Positions 27,091 to 36,214 of a DNA stretch of 64,000 nucleotides are shown here, one piece after another (within the stretch, counting starts at the first letter, position 1; each line of letters begins with the position of its first letter). The stretch lies in NCBI GenBank assembly GCA_016780825.1, contig JADHLF010000001.1, forward strand, positions 1 through 64,000. The letters run 5' to 3'. Made by a program: the position numbers and the translations under genes. Origin of the DNA: Planktomarina sp. GTDB taxonomy: Bacteria > Pseudomonadota > Alphaproteobacteria > Rhodobacterales > Rhodobacteraceae. The notes below the pieces were generated by a model. The model did no database searches. It was not told the origin of the DNA and worked only from the letters and a program-made list of their open reading frames with translations.

Positions 27091-27627
27091 TTAGAACGCC
27101 AACCCTGCCGCTGCCAGCGCAGGCATCACGCGCGTTTGCAAATTGCGCTCGGTCAGCGGGCCGGTCACACGCAGGATCACGGTCCCATCGGGCCCCAAAA
27201 CAAAAGTCTCCGGGAGACCATAAACCCCCCAATCCAGCGCCATCCGCGCCTGAGGATCAGCCCCGGCCAGAGCATATGGGTTGCCCAGCTCCGCCAAAAA
27301 GGCCTGCGCCTTGGCGGGATCATCTTTATAATTCACCCCGTAAACCGGAATGCCGCGATTGGAAAAATCCATCAAGGTTGGATGTTCAGCCCGGCAGGGT
27401 GCGCACCAGCTGGCCCAAAAATTGACCAATTTCACCCCGCCCGTGGTCAAATCCACCTGGGCAAAGGGCACATGCCCCTCGAGGGGGTCGAGCTGGACTT
27501 TCGGCGCCTGCTGACCGGCGATGGCGCTCGGCAGGCCCTCTGGATCCTCCCGCTGCATCCCCACAAAGGCCAGCCCGGCAAAAACTGCAAAGATCACAAC
27601 CGGCAGTGCCAAAAGCAGCTTACGCAT
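27091..27627 (-). CDS. ccmG: Cytochrome c biogenesis thiol-disulfide protein CcmG/DsbE
   Basis: CcmG keeps the haem-binding cysteines of apocytochrome c reduced in the periplasm. The 178-residue protein has an N-terminal membrane anchor (about 4-22), the active site WCAPC (C75, C78) and the GVYGLPETFVLGPDG stretch typical of CcmG. It starts inside the ccmD gene (8-base overlap) and is the last gene of a minus-strand operon reaching back to yajC. Confidence 0.96.
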   Translation of the reverse strand: MRKLLLALPVVIFAVFAGLAFVGMQREDPEGLPSAIAGQQAPKVQLDPLEGHVPFAQVDLTTGGVKLVNFWASWCAPCRAEHPTLMDFSNRGIPVYGVNYKDDPAKAQAFLAELGNPYALAGADPQARMALDWGVYGLPETFVLGPDGTVILRVTGPLTERNLQTRVMPALAAAGLAF

Positions 27628-27769
27628 CCTGAGCCGCCTCCATCGCTGCCAAAGCGCGCTTTACTGCACGGCTGCGCCAGACATAGAGCCCTGCAATCAC
27701 CGCCAGCGCAAAGAGGCTCAACGCATAGGAGCTGTTGACTTCTAGGGCATATTTTCCCAGATCTGGCAT
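27620..27769 (-). CDS. ccmD: Haem exporter protein CcmD
   Basis: This 49-residue protein starts MPDLGKYALEV, has one membrane helix (about 12-31, ending in LYVWRSR) and a charged tail. CcmD helps release holo-CcmE from the CcmABC complex. Its ATG overlaps the ccmC stop (ATGA at 27769) and its end overlaps the ccmG start by 8 bases. The size, topology and place between ccmC and ccmG are canonical. Confidence 0.93.
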   Translation of the reverse strand: MPDLGKYALEVNSSYALSLFALAVIAGLYVWRSRAVKRALAAMEAAQDA

Positions 27770-28539
27770 CATTCCATACGCTCCCTTGCTTGCAAAACCT
27801 TCAACCGACGCGAACGCACCTCCGTGCGCGTGCCGATCAATAACAATGTTAAAAACAACAGCCCGAACCCCGCCATCGATAGGAGCAGCGGCTGAAAAAA
27901 GACATTGGAAATATTTTCCTGCTTCGCCCCATCAACCACGGTTACGGTTGTGCCCTGGTGTAGCCCTTGGTTCCAAAACAATACCGCATAGCGGCTCAAC
28001 AGCGCAAAAACCGCTCCAACAATGGCCAAGACCGAGGTCAAATCCGCCGCCGTATCCTCATCCTCAATCGCCGCCCAGAGGGCGATATAGCCCACATAGA
28101 ATAAAAAGAGGATTAAAAAGCTGGTCAACCGCGGATCCCAAACCCAATAGGTGCCCCACATCGGCTGCCCCCAAATGGCCCCGGTGGCCAAGGCCACCAG
28201 CGTCATCACCATGCCCACGGGAGCTGCCGCCTTCGCCGCGAGCACAGAGACATGCTGCCGGCGGATCAACCAGACCAGCGCCCCCACAAACATGAGCAGA
28301 TACCCGTTGATCGCCATCAAAGCTGCTGGCACATGCAGGTAGATAATCTTCACTGTCGAGCCCTGCCGCATATCATCGGGCGTAAAAAAATACCCCCAAA
28401 TCAATCCAGAACACAGAGAAACCGCCGCTGCGGCCGCAACCCAGGGCAGGAGACGACCAGACCAGCCCATAAAGACTTTCGGATTGGCCAGACGCCAAAA
28501 CCTGTCCCAGAATCTCGGTGCTATTGGTCTGTTGTTCAT
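27769..28539 (-). CDS. ccmC: Haem transporter/handling protein CcmC
   Basis: CcmC presents haem to CcmE in the periplasm. The 256-residue protein has six membrane segments and the haem-handling WWD motif around GTYWVWDPR, with the conserved external histidines in IYLHVPAA and near LHQG. It is followed by ccmD with a 1-base overlap and preceded by ccmB after 30 bases. Confidence 0.96.
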   Translation of the reverse strand: MNNRPIAPRFWDRFWRLANPKVFMGWSGRLLPWVAAAAAVSLCSGLIWGYFFTPDDMRQGSTVKIIYLHVPAALMAINGYLLMFVGALVWLIRRQHVSVLAAKAAAPVGMVMTLVALATGAIWGQPMWGTYWVWDPRLTSFLILFLFYVGYIALWAAIEDEDTAADLTSVLAIVGAVFALLSRYAVLFWNQGLHQGTTVTVVDGAKQENISNVFFQPLLLSMAGFGLLFLTLLLIGTRTEVRSRRLKVLQARERME

Positions 28540-28569
28540 CGATTTAACCCCATTACGCGCACGCGCCCC

Positions 28570-29226
28570 TCACCTTAAATTGATCCGCAAGGCGGCCCCA
28601 GATGCAAAGGGCAATATCGCCGCAGCCCCAAGAGATATGGCCGATAAAAGCACCAAAGCCACATCATAGGCCAGCCCCTGACCCGCCAATCGCACCGCCT
28701 GCGCGCCAAAAATCAGACTGGGCACGTAAAGCGGCAGCACCAAAAGCGAGAGCAACAGCCCTCCGCGTTTGACGCCAAGGGTCAGGCTCGCGCCGAACGC
28801 CCCAATCAGGCTCAAGGCCGGAGTGCCCAACACGAGCGACAGACATAGTACTTTACCGGTTTCAAACTCGAGATTCAACAACACCCCCAAGACCGGTGCG
28901 GCCAAAGACAAAGGCAAGCCGGTGGTCAACCAATGGGCCGCAGCCTTGGCGATATAGACAGCCTCGGGCGGCAAGGGCGAGGTCGCGAGGAGATCGAGCG
29001 TACCATCTTCAAAATCCAGACCAAAAATACGATCCAGTGAGAGCAGACAGGCCAAAAGCGCCCCGAGCCACAAAACGCCCGGCGCAACCTTCGCCAGCGC
29101 GGCTTGATCTGGCCCAAGCGCGAAAGGGATTAAGATCACAACAATCAAAAAGAAAATCAACGCCAGGCCGAATCCGCCCCCAGACCGCACAGACAGGCCA
29201 ATATCGCGCCAAAACAATTGGATCAT
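28570..29226 (-). CDS. ccmB: Haem exporter membrane subunit CcmB
   Basis: CcmB is the membrane partner of the ATPase CcmA in the ABC unit that frees haem-loaded CcmE. The 218-residue protein has six predicted membrane segments and the family features FWRDIGLSVRSGGGFGLALIFF at the start and FEDGTLDLL. It overlaps ccmA by ATGA (29223-29226). Confidence 0.95.
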   Translation of the reverse strand: MIQLFWRDIGLSVRSGGGFGLALIFFLIVVILIPFALGPDQAALAKVAPGVLWLGALLACLLSLDRIFGLDFEDGTLDLLATSPLPPEAVYIAKAAAHWLTTGLPLSLAAPVLGVLLNLEFETGKVLCLSLVLGTPALSLIGAFGASLTLGVKRGGLLLSLLVLPLYVPSLIFGAQAVRLAGQGLAYDVALVLLSAISLGAAAILPFASGAALRINLR

Positions 29227-29837
29227 TCCAAAGCCTCCGCAAAGGCCGAGCTGCCAGACAGCCCGCGCGCCTTAAAACGGGTCAAATCCAGAAGCTGCGC
29301 TGAGGCGATCTCTAGGTCAATATGGGTGGTGATCACAGCGGCACCGCCGCTCTGCACATGGCGCGCAAGTGCCGCGCGAAACAATGCCACATTATCCGCA
29401 TCCAAAGACACCGTTGGTTCATCCATTACCCACAGCGCGCAGCCGCTGACCTGCATACGCGCCAGCCCGAGGCGGCGCTTCTGTCCAGCTGAGAGATTGG
29501 CAGCGGGCCGGTCGGCCAATGCGTGTAGATCATAGGCATCCAGCGCCACATCCGGGCTTGGCCCGCGATAGATGGAGGCCCAAAACGCAAGATTTTCCAG
29601 CACGGTCATTTGACCCTTAAGACCGTCTGCATGGCCCGAATAGGCCACTGTCTCTGGTGCGATGATCTGCCCCTCAACGGGGTTTTGCAGCCCGGCGATG
29701 CACCGCAATAGGCTGGTTTTGCCAAGCCCATTGGCGCCGCGCAGCACCAGAATTTGTCCAGCGCTGAGCGAAAAATCAACCCCGCAGAGCAATGTCATCC
29801 CCCCCCGCGCCACGCTTAGGTTTGAGACCTTTAGCAT
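29223..29837 (-). CDS. ccmA: Haem exporter ATPase CcmA
   Basis: This 204-residue ABC ATPase has Walker A GANGLGKTS, signature LSAGQKRRLGLAR and Walker B LWVMDEPT followed by the SLD D-loop. With CcmB it uses ATP to release haem-CcmE from CcmC. It follows the Mth938-like gene by 3 bases and overlaps ccmB by 4 bases, in a chain of coupled genes. Confidence 0.96.
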   Translation of the reverse strand: MLKVSNLSVARGGMTLLCGVDFSLSAGQILVLRGANGLGKTSLLRCIAGLQNPVEGQIIAPETVAYSGHADGLKGQMTVLENLAFWASIYRGPSPDVALDAYDLHALADRPAANLSAGQKRRLGLARMQVSGCALWVMDEPTVSLDADNVALFRAALARHVQSGGAAVITTHIDLEIASAQLLDLTRFKARGLSGSSAFAEALE

Positions 29838-29840
29838 CGG

Positions 29841-30194
29841 CTAGACCGGAATCAGGGCCAAGCCAATGCGGCGGCCCTCAGACAATAAAATATTATAGGT
29901 GCGGCAGGCAGTGGGGGAATTCATGATCTCCACCCCTATTCCCGCCCCCTCAAGCGCGGCCCGAAACTCCGCTGGGATATGGGCAATCTGCGCACCGGTT
30001 CCCACGAATACCACATCCAAATCCTGAGCCGCATCGACAAAGGGGGCTGGATCCTCGAACCCGGCCCAGAACCCGCAAGACCTTGGCAGAACGGCCAATT
30101 TCCCCTCGAAGACCTCCCCGGCCACCCGAAAGAAATTCGGGCCATAGCCGTCCACGGGGCGGCCGGTCTCAAAGGTGATCTCAGAGAGCTGCAT
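29841..30194 (-). CDS. Mth938-like (DUF498) domain protein
   Basis: The 117-residue protein has the single Mth938/AAMDC domain: GYGPNFFRVAGEVFEG, DVVFVGTGAQIAHIP and NSPTACRTYNILLSEGRRIGLALIPV. Biochemical function is unknown; in many Alphaproteobacteria it sits next to secDF, as here. Its ATG overlaps the secF stop by one base and ccmA follows after 3 bases, so it physically links the Sec and Ccm genes in one operon. Confidence 0.88.
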   Translation of the reverse strand: MQLSEITFETGRPVDGYGPNFFRVAGEVFEGKLAVLPRSCGFWAGFEDPAPFVDAAQDLDVVFVGTGAQIAHIPAEFRAALEGAGIGVEIMNSPTACRTYNILLSEGRRIGLALIPV

Positions 30195-31162
30195 TACGCA
30201 TCAATATTGGCAAATTGATTGCCATCCGTGTTGTTCGGCTTGGACCAATCGCGTGTCACCCCCAAGCGCAGCAGCGTCGAGCTGGCGACAAAGACCGAAG
30301 AATATGTCCCAACCACCACGCCCCAAATCATCGCAAAGACGAACCCGCGGATCACATCTCCGCCCAGAACGAAAAGGGATATCAGCGCCAAAAGCGTGGT
30401 TGCGGATGTCATCACAGTCCGGCTGAGGGTCTCATTGATCGACAGGTTGAGCACGTCGCTGAGCTCTTTTTGCTTATAGCGACGCAGGTTTTCTCGCACG
30501 CGGTCAAACACGACCACTGTATCATTCAACGAATAGCCGACTATGGTCAGCAAGGCCGCGATAATCGCCAGGTCAAATTTGATTTGCAGGGCTGAAAATA
30601 TTCCGATGGTCAAGATCACATCATGCACCAAAGCGCCCACGGCGCCGAGCGCAAATTGCCATTCAAAGCGCAGCCAAATGTAAATCAACACAACGGCAAT
30701 GGCGATAACCACCGCCAAGACCGCAGATTTGATCAACTCGCCTGAGACCTTCGGCCCCACCGACTCCACGGACGGAAAGCGAATATCGGGTGCAATCATG
30801 CGCAGGATGGTTTCCAGTTGCTCCACCACCTCTGAGGCCACCGCCTCCTGCCCGTCTTGGGCTTGGATGCGGATTTGCACCACATGCTGATCGTCACGGA
30901 AGCTGGGGTCAAACACTTCGGCAATCGACACATCCCCTAGTGCCAGTGGCTCGATGGCTTGGCGGTATACGGCAACATCAATCGGTGTGCTGCTCTCCGC
31001 ACGGATGGTCGTGCCACCTTTAAAATCAATGCCAAAATTCAGCCCCTGGGTCACCGTTGAGGCAATGGACAGCACCACGAGCACGGCTGAAAGACCCAGC
31101 CAGAATTTCCATTTCTCGAAGAAATCGAAGGCTGTTTGCTCTTTTACCAATCGTAACCGCAT
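30194..31162 (-). CDS. secF: Protein translocase subunit SecF
   Basis: SecF works with SecD to use the proton gradient for the late stage of Sec export. The 322-residue protein has one N-terminal membrane helix, the periplasmic P1 domain beginning GIDFKGGT, and five clustered helices with SLNDTVVVFDRVREN and SINETLSRT, characteristic of SecF. It starts 3 bases after the secD stop. Confidence 0.96.
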   Translation of the reverse strand: MRLRLVKEQTAFDFFEKWKFWLGLSAVLVVLSIASTVTQGLNFGIDFKGGTTIRAESSTPIDVAVYRQAIEPLALGDVSIAEVFDPSFRDDQHVVQIRIQAQDGQEAVASEVVEQLETILRMIAPDIRFPSVESVGPKVSGELIKSAVLAVVIAIAVVLIYIWLRFEWQFALGAVGALVHDVILTIGIFSALQIKFDLAIIAALLTIVGYSLNDTVVVFDRVRENLRRYKQKELSDVLNLSINETLSRTVMTSATTLLALISLFVLGGDVIRGFVFAMIWGVVVGTYSSVFVASSTLLRLGVTRDWSKPNNTDGNQFANIDA

Positions 31163-31165
31163 CCC

Positions 31166-32797
31166 CTAAACCTCCAATATTTTTGGCTTGCGCCGTTCAA
31201 ACCATATCACAACCATGGCGCGTGTCACAAAGATCGCTGTGAAAACGGAGGTGATGAGCCCCAGACCCAGCGTCACCGCAAAACCTTTGACCGGGCCGGC
31301 GCCCATAATGAACAGAATGGCGGCGGTCAAAAATGTGGTGATATTGGCATCAACAATCGCTGAGAGCGCCTTTTCATAGCCCAACTCAATGGCCCGCGCT
31401 GGACCCTTGGCGGTTTTCAATTCCTCGCGAATACGTTCAAACACCAGCACATTTGCATCCACCGCCATCCCGATGGTCAGAACAATCCCCGCAATCCCCG
31501 GAAGGGTCAGCGTGGCGCCAATCATGGACAACAGACCAAACATCAGCCCAACGTTGATCAACAAGGCAATATTGGCGAAGATCCCGAAGGTGCCGTAGGA
31601 GAGGAACATAAAGATCAATACAGCGGCAAAGCCTACGAGACAGGCGATCTTTCCAGCATCAATACTGTCTTGCCCCAATTCCGGCCCGACTGTGCGCTCT
31701 TCGAGAAACTCCAAGCTCGCAGGCAAGGAACCGGCGCGCAGCAAAGTGGCCAGGCGCGTGCTTTCCGCCACATCAAAATTGCCCGTAATGATCCCAGAGC
31801 CGCCCGGGATCGGCTGCTCAATCACCGGAGCTGAGATCACCTCATCATCCAGCACAATCGCAAATGGATCGCCCACATGGTCGGTTGTATATTGTCCAAA
31901 TTTTCGCGCGCCTGAGGTGTTGAAGCGGAAATTCACGGCCGGACGACCGTTTGGATCAAAGGACGGCTGCGCATCGGTCAGCTCTTCGCCCGTAACCACA
32001 GGGGTTCGTTCGAGAATGTAATATAACTCTGGATTGTCGGCCGCGGGCAAGATTTCATTACCCACACCCGCAGCCCCATTGGGATTGCTGGACATGCCCA
32101 CGACGGTTTGAAAGGTCAAAAGCGCAGGAACCCCAATCAGATCCTTGAGCTCTTGCGCCGAGCCAAGGCCAGGCACTTGGATCAAAATCCGGTCGTTGCC
32201 TTGGCGTTGGATGGTCGGCTCGCGCGTACCAGCCTCATCCACCCGGCGGCGAATAATCTCTAAAGATTGTTCCATCGTCCGATTGTCAGTGGCCAGTTTC
32301 TCGGCCTCTGATAGGGTGACGACGAGAGTATTCCCAACCGCGGTCACGACAATATCATCTGTCATCCCACCGGTCAGCGAGGCCACGGGGCGTGCGAGGG
32401 CTTGCACCAGGTCAATGGCGCGATCCATTTGCTCAGGGTTGCCAATGCGCACCACCAACTCGCCGGGGCCGCCCTCTTGCTGGCGGATCGCACCGATTGT
32501 CGCACGCTCGTCGCGCAGGGCATTGCGCAATTCTGGCCAGAAGCCTTCCAAACGCGTGGTGTAGACTTCCTCGAGTTTCACCTCGCCAAGCAAATGCGCG
32601 CCACCGCGCAAATCAAGTCCGAGGTTGACCAAACCGGAGGGAAGGAAGGCGGGCCAGCCTGTGGCCTCCTGCCCCGCCTCTTTAGCGTCATTGTAGGATT
32701 CAACTTGGCCGTAGAAGCCATTGGGCAGGGCAAAAAGCAGCCCAAGCGCGCAGGTCGCCCAAATCACGACCCGCTTCCAACCTTCGATATGCAACAT
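31166..32797 (-). CDS. secD: Protein translocase subunit SecD
   Basis: The 543-residue protein has an N-terminal helix (about 10-28), the motif LGLDLRGGAHLLGEV, a large periplasmic region and six helices near the C terminus with the conserved TLPGIAGIVLTIGMAVDANVLVFERIREE type of sequence. With SecF and YajC it assists SecYEG. The operon order yajC-secD-secF is standard. Confidence 0.97.
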   Translation of the reverse strand: MLHIEGWKRVVIWATCALGLLFALPNGFYGQVESYNDAKEAGQEATGWPAFLPSGLVNLGLDLRGGAHLLGEVKLEEVYTTRLEGFWPELRNALRDERATIGAIRQQEGGPGELVVRIGNPEQMDRAIDLVQALARPVASLTGGMTDDIVVTAVGNTLVVTLSEAEKLATDNRTMEQSLEIIRRRVDEAGTREPTIQRQGNDRILIQVPGLGSAQELKDLIGVPALLTFQTVVGMSSNPNGAAGVGNEILPAADNPELYYILERTPVVTGEELTDAQPSFDPNGRPAVNFRFNTSGARKFGQYTTDHVGDPFAIVLDDEVISAPVIEQPIPGGSGIITGNFDVAESTRLATLLRAGSLPASLEFLEERTVGPELGQDSIDAGKIACLVGFAAVLIFMFLSYGTFGIFANIALLINVGLMFGLLSMIGATLTLPGIAGIVLTIGMAVDANVLVFERIREELKTAKGPARAIELGYEKALSAIVDANITTFLTAAILFIMGAGPVKGFAVTLGLGLITSVFTAIFVTRAMVVIWFERRKPKILEV

Positions 32798-32841
32798 CTC
32801 TTTGCTCCCGGCCTCAGGCCTGTCTTATCACGATGAGGGGT

Positions 32842-33123
32842 TTAGCTGGCAGGCTTGGACTTGCTGCGCACATCGGCGATTGTGGCTTGCACAACATTCA
32901 CCCGAATGTCTTTGGCCAATTCAACTTCGATTTCATTGCTGTCCGCTTTGACTTTGGTCACTTTGCCGATCAAGCCACCTGCGGTCACGACCTCATCACC
33001 TTTGGCCAGGCGGTTGACCATATTTTGATGTTCTTTCATCTTCTTCTGCTGTGGGCGGAAAACCAACAAATAGAAAATACCGATGATGAGCATCGGAAAC
33101 ATGAATGTGCTTAAAGTGTCCAT
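32842..33123 (-). CDS. yajC: Sec translocon accessory protein YajC
   Basis: This 93-residue protein has one N-terminal membrane helix (about 6-24), then RPQQKKMKEHQNMVNRLAKGDEVVTAGGLIGKV, which is diagnostic of YajC. It is the first gene of the long minus-strand chain yajC-secD-secF-Mth938-ccmABCDG and is divergent from serS. Confidence 0.96.
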   Translation of the reverse strand: MDTLSTFMFPMLIIGIFYLLVFRPQQKKMKEHQNMVNRLAKGDEVVTAGGLIGKVTKVKADSNEIEVELAKDIRVNVVQATIADVRSKSKPAS

Positions 33124-33370
33124 TATGACCCCATATATTTTGTCACACGGCGCCGCGCCGCAAGTTCTGGCAGAACCTATGGTTTAGGGGCTCACTTTGC
33201 AAGGGACTGCGGGACGCCTGCTCGGAAGTTTGCCGTTTTTTTGCCAGAGCGGGTTCAACAGGCGTCACAGTGCCAATCCATCCAGAGAAGGCCTGTGAAA
33301 ATTGCCCCGTGACCCTTCGGCAAGGTTTCGGCATAAACGGGCCAGTGATTCTTAATAGAGGAGATAAGAG

Positions 33371-34663
33371 ATGCATGACATCCGTGCGATCCGCGAAAAC
33401 CCCGCTGCCTTTGACGCCGCCCTTGCGCGCCGCGGCAAAGCGCCGGTCTCGTCTCAGATCTTAGCTCTGGATTCAGAACGCCGGGCCTGTATCCAAGAGG
33501 CAGAGGCCGCCCAAGCTGAAATCAACAGCGCCAGCAAAGAGGTTGGCGCCGCCAAGGCCAAAGGCGACGAGGCCGAATTTGAGCGCCTGCGCGGTCTGGT
33601 CAGCGAGAAAAAGGCACAGGTGGCCAATCTCACCGAACAAGCCAAAGTCAAAGATGAGGCCCTGACAGATATGTTGATGGGCATTGACAACCTGCCCTAT
33701 GACGACACCCCCGATGGGGCCGACGAGGCCGATAACGTGGAAATTCGCCGCTGGGGCACGCCGGCAACCTTTGACTTTGCGCCCAAAGAACACTTTGAGC
33801 TGCCTGCCACGCAAGCCGGTTTAGACTCTGAAACCGCAGGGAAAATTTCAGGAAGCCGCTTTGTGATCCTCTCGGGCGCCATCGCCCGCATGCACCGAGC
33901 CTTGGCGCAATTCATGCTCGACACCCATGTCAATGAAAATGGTTTGACCGAAACAAACACACCCGTTTTGGTGCGCGACGAGGCCATGCGCGGCACGGGG
34001 CAATTGCCGAAATTTGCCGATGATAGCTATCAAACCACCAATGGCTGGTGGCTGATTCCAACCTCTGAGGTGACCCTGACCAATATCGTCTCGGGCCTCA
34101 CCCTGGAGGAGACCCAGCTGCCACGCCGCTACACCGCCCACTCCCTGTGTTTCCGTTCGGAAGCCGGCAGCGCCGGGCGCGACACCGCCGGAATGCTGCG
34201 CCAGCATCAGTTTGAAAAAGTGGAGATGGTCTCGGTCACCCATCCCGATCACTCCCGCGCCGAACTTGACCGCATGACCAAATGTGCCGAAGGAATTTTG
34301 GAGCGCTTGGAGTTGCCCTATCGCACTGTGGCGCTTTGCGTCGGGGATATGGGATTTGGCGCCCGCCGCACCCATGACATCGAAGTCTGGTTGCCCGGGC
34401 AGAATGCTTATCGCGAAATCAGCTCTTGCTCGGTTTGCGGAGATTTCCAGGCCCGCCGTATGAATGCGCGCTTTCGCCCGGCCGGCGGCGGAAAGCCAGA
34501 GTTTGTTCATACATTGAACGGCTCGGGCCTTGCGGTGGGGCGGTGCTTGATTGCCGTGCTCGAAAATGGCCAGCAAGCCGATGGCTCGGTCGAGATCCCA
34601 ACAGTATTGCGCCCCTATATGGGCCATGCCACTCGGATCGCCGCAGACGGAAGCCTCGCTTAA
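33371..34663 (+). CDS. serS: Seryl-tRNA synthetase
   Basis: SerRS charges tRNA-Ser and tRNA-Sec-type acceptors with serine. The 430-residue class II enzyme has the N-terminal coiled-coil arm (about 30-105) that grips the tRNA long arm, then the catalytic core with the TSEVTLTN region, the motif 2 area FRSEAGSAGRDTAGMLRQHQFEKVE and the motif 3 area around LNGSGLAVGRCLIAVLENGQ. A purine-rich AGGAGATAAG site precedes the ATG. Confidence 0.97.
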   Translation: MHDIRAIRENPAAFDAALARRGKAPVSSQILALDSERRACIQEAEAAQAEINSASKEVGAAKAKGDEAEFERLRGLVSEKKAQVANLTEQAKVKDEALTDMLMGIDNLPYDDTPDGADEADNVEIRRWGTPATFDFAPKEHFELPATQAGLDSETAGKISGSRFVILSGAIARMHRALAQFMLDTHVNENGLTETNTPVLVRDEAMRGTGQLPKFADDSYQTTNGWWLIPTSEVTLTNIVSGLTLEETQLPRRYTAHSLCFRSEAGSAGRDTAGMLRQHQFEKVEMVSVTHPDHSRAELDRMTKCAEGILERLELPYRTVALCVGDMGFGARRTHDIEVWLPGQNAYREISSCSVCGDFQARRMNARFRPAGGGKPEFVHTLNGSGLAVGRCLIAVLENGQQADGSVEIPTVLRPYMGHATRIAADGSLA

Positions 34664-34697
34664 AGCGCATCTCCCGCCCAAAAAGCCGCCAAATCAC

Positions 34698-34727
34698 ACA
34701 AAAAGCTCTAATTATAGGGCTTTTTGT
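34698..34727. terminator. Bidirectional terminator overlapping the der stop codon
   Basis: ACAAAAAGC (34698-34706) pairs with GCTTTTTGT (34719-34727) across a 12-base loop that contains the der stop codon (34708-34710). It can terminate serS on the plus strand. For der it lies across the last codons, so the der message would end almost directly at its stop. Confidence 0.75.
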
Positions 34728-36165
34728 CCAAATGCTTGCGCAGGCGTGATGGGGTGGATTTCTTTTTGTTCTTATAGGGGTTCTGATCCCCCTGCCCGCG
34801 CATCCACATCCGGATTGGCGTGCCAGGCATGTCGAAATCTTCACGCAGCCCATTCACGAGATAGCGCGAATAGCTTTCTGTGATTTTATCGGGATAAGAA
34901 CACATCACCACAAAGCCCGGTGGCCGTGTCTTGGCTTGGGTCATATAGCGCAGCTTGATCCGGCGCCCGCCAGGTGCCGGGGGGGGATGTGCCTCAACCA
35001 TGCCGGCCAGCCAGCGGTTGAGATGGCTTGTTGGGATGCGGCGATTCCACACCTCATGGGCGCGCATCACCGCCTGTTGCAGCCGATCAAGCCCTTTGCC
35101 GGTCTTGGCAGAGACAGTCACCAAAGGCGCGCCCCGCAATTGCGGCAACAACCGCTCAAAAGACTCGCGCAATGTCCGAAGTTTGGCCTGTTTCTCAGGT
35201 TCAAGATCCCATTTATTGACAGCCAAAACCACCGCGCGGCCCTCACGTTCTGCAAGGTCCGAAATCCGCAGATCTTGCTGCTCAAAAGGGATGTCCGCAT
35301 CGAGCAAAACCACCACAACCTCGGCAAATTTCACTGCGCGCAGCCCGTCGCTGACTGATAGTTTTTCAAGCTTGGCCTGCACCTTGGCTTTCTTGCGCAT
35401 TCCCGCGGTATCAAAAATCCGCGTCGGCACGCCGCCCCAATCCAAGGTCAAGGAAATCGCATCCCGCGTAATCCCCGCCTCAGGTCCGGTCAGCAGGCGG
35501 TCTTCACCCAATATCTTGTTGATCAGAGTGGATTTTCCCGCATTCGGCCGGCCGATAACGGCAACTTGCAGCGGTTTTTGCACAGTTGGCAGGCGATAGG
35601 CCTCCTGCTCGTCGCCCTCTGGCAGATCAATGTCAACCTCTGGAGCCTCTTCCTTGGCCTTCTCCTCGGCCGCATCAATCAGCGGCGCCAGCAACATTGC
35701 CAGCTCACTCATGCCTTCGCCATGTTCCGCAGACAAACGTAAAGGCTCACCCAGCCCCAAAGAATAGGCCTCAATGACTCCACCATCGGCCGCGCGGCCT
35801 TCGCCTTTATTGGCCGCGAGAAATACATGAGCATTTTTCTTGCGCAGAATATCCGCAAAAACCTCATCCGTGGCCGTCACACCGGCACGGGCGTCGATCA
35901 TAAACAGGCATGCGTCGGCCATGCCAACCGCCCGCTCTGTCAAACGACGCATGCGCCCTTGTAGGCTTTCATCTGTGGCCTCTTCCAGTCCAGCCGTATC
36001 AATAACGGTGAATTTCAAATGCCCCAAACGCGCTTCGCCTTCGCGCAGGTCGCGAGTCACCCCCGGTTGATCATCCACCAAAGCGAGCTTTCGCCCCACC
36101 AAGCGGTTGAACAATGTGGATTTTCCAACATTTGGACGGCCAACAATAGCCAGAGTAAAGGACAT
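34708..36165 (-). CDS. der: Ribosome assembly GTPase Der (EngA)
   Basis: Der has two tandem GTPase domains needed for 50S assembly. In this 485-residue protein the first has P-loop GRPNVGKST with NKGE in the place of NKxD, the second GRPNAGKST with NKWD, followed by a KH-like C-terminal domain (about 370-470) containing PPGFVVMCSYPDKI. It lies downstream of bamB on the same strand, in the yfgM-bamB-der order known from E. coli. Confidence 0.97.
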   Translation of the reverse strand: MSFTLAIVGRPNVGKSTLFNRLVGRKLALVDDQPGVTRDLREGEARLGHLKFTVIDTAGLEEATDESLQGRMRRLTERAVGMADACLFMIDARAGVTATDEVFADILRKKNAHVFLAANKGEGRAADGGVIEAYSLGLGEPLRLSAEHGEGMSELAMLLAPLIDAAEEKAKEEAPEVDIDLPEGDEQEAYRLPTVQKPLQVAVIGRPNAGKSTLINKILGEDRLLTGPEAGITRDAISLTLDWGGVPTRIFDTAGMRKKAKVQAKLEKLSVSDGLRAVKFAEVVVVLLDADIPFEQQDLRISDLAEREGRAVVLAVNKWDLEPEKQAKLRTLRESFERLLPQLRGAPLVTVSAKTGKGLDRLQQAVMRAHEVWNRRIPTSHLNRWLAGMVEAHPPPAPGGRRIKLRYMTQAKTRPPGFVVMCSYPDKITESYSRYLVNGLREDFDMPGTPIRMWMRGQGDQNPYKNKKKSTPSRLRKHLDKKPYN

Positions 36166-36214
36166 AGGGGCCCACTTTCGGTTGATTAGAGGCGATCGTT
36201 ACACCAAGTTTTGT

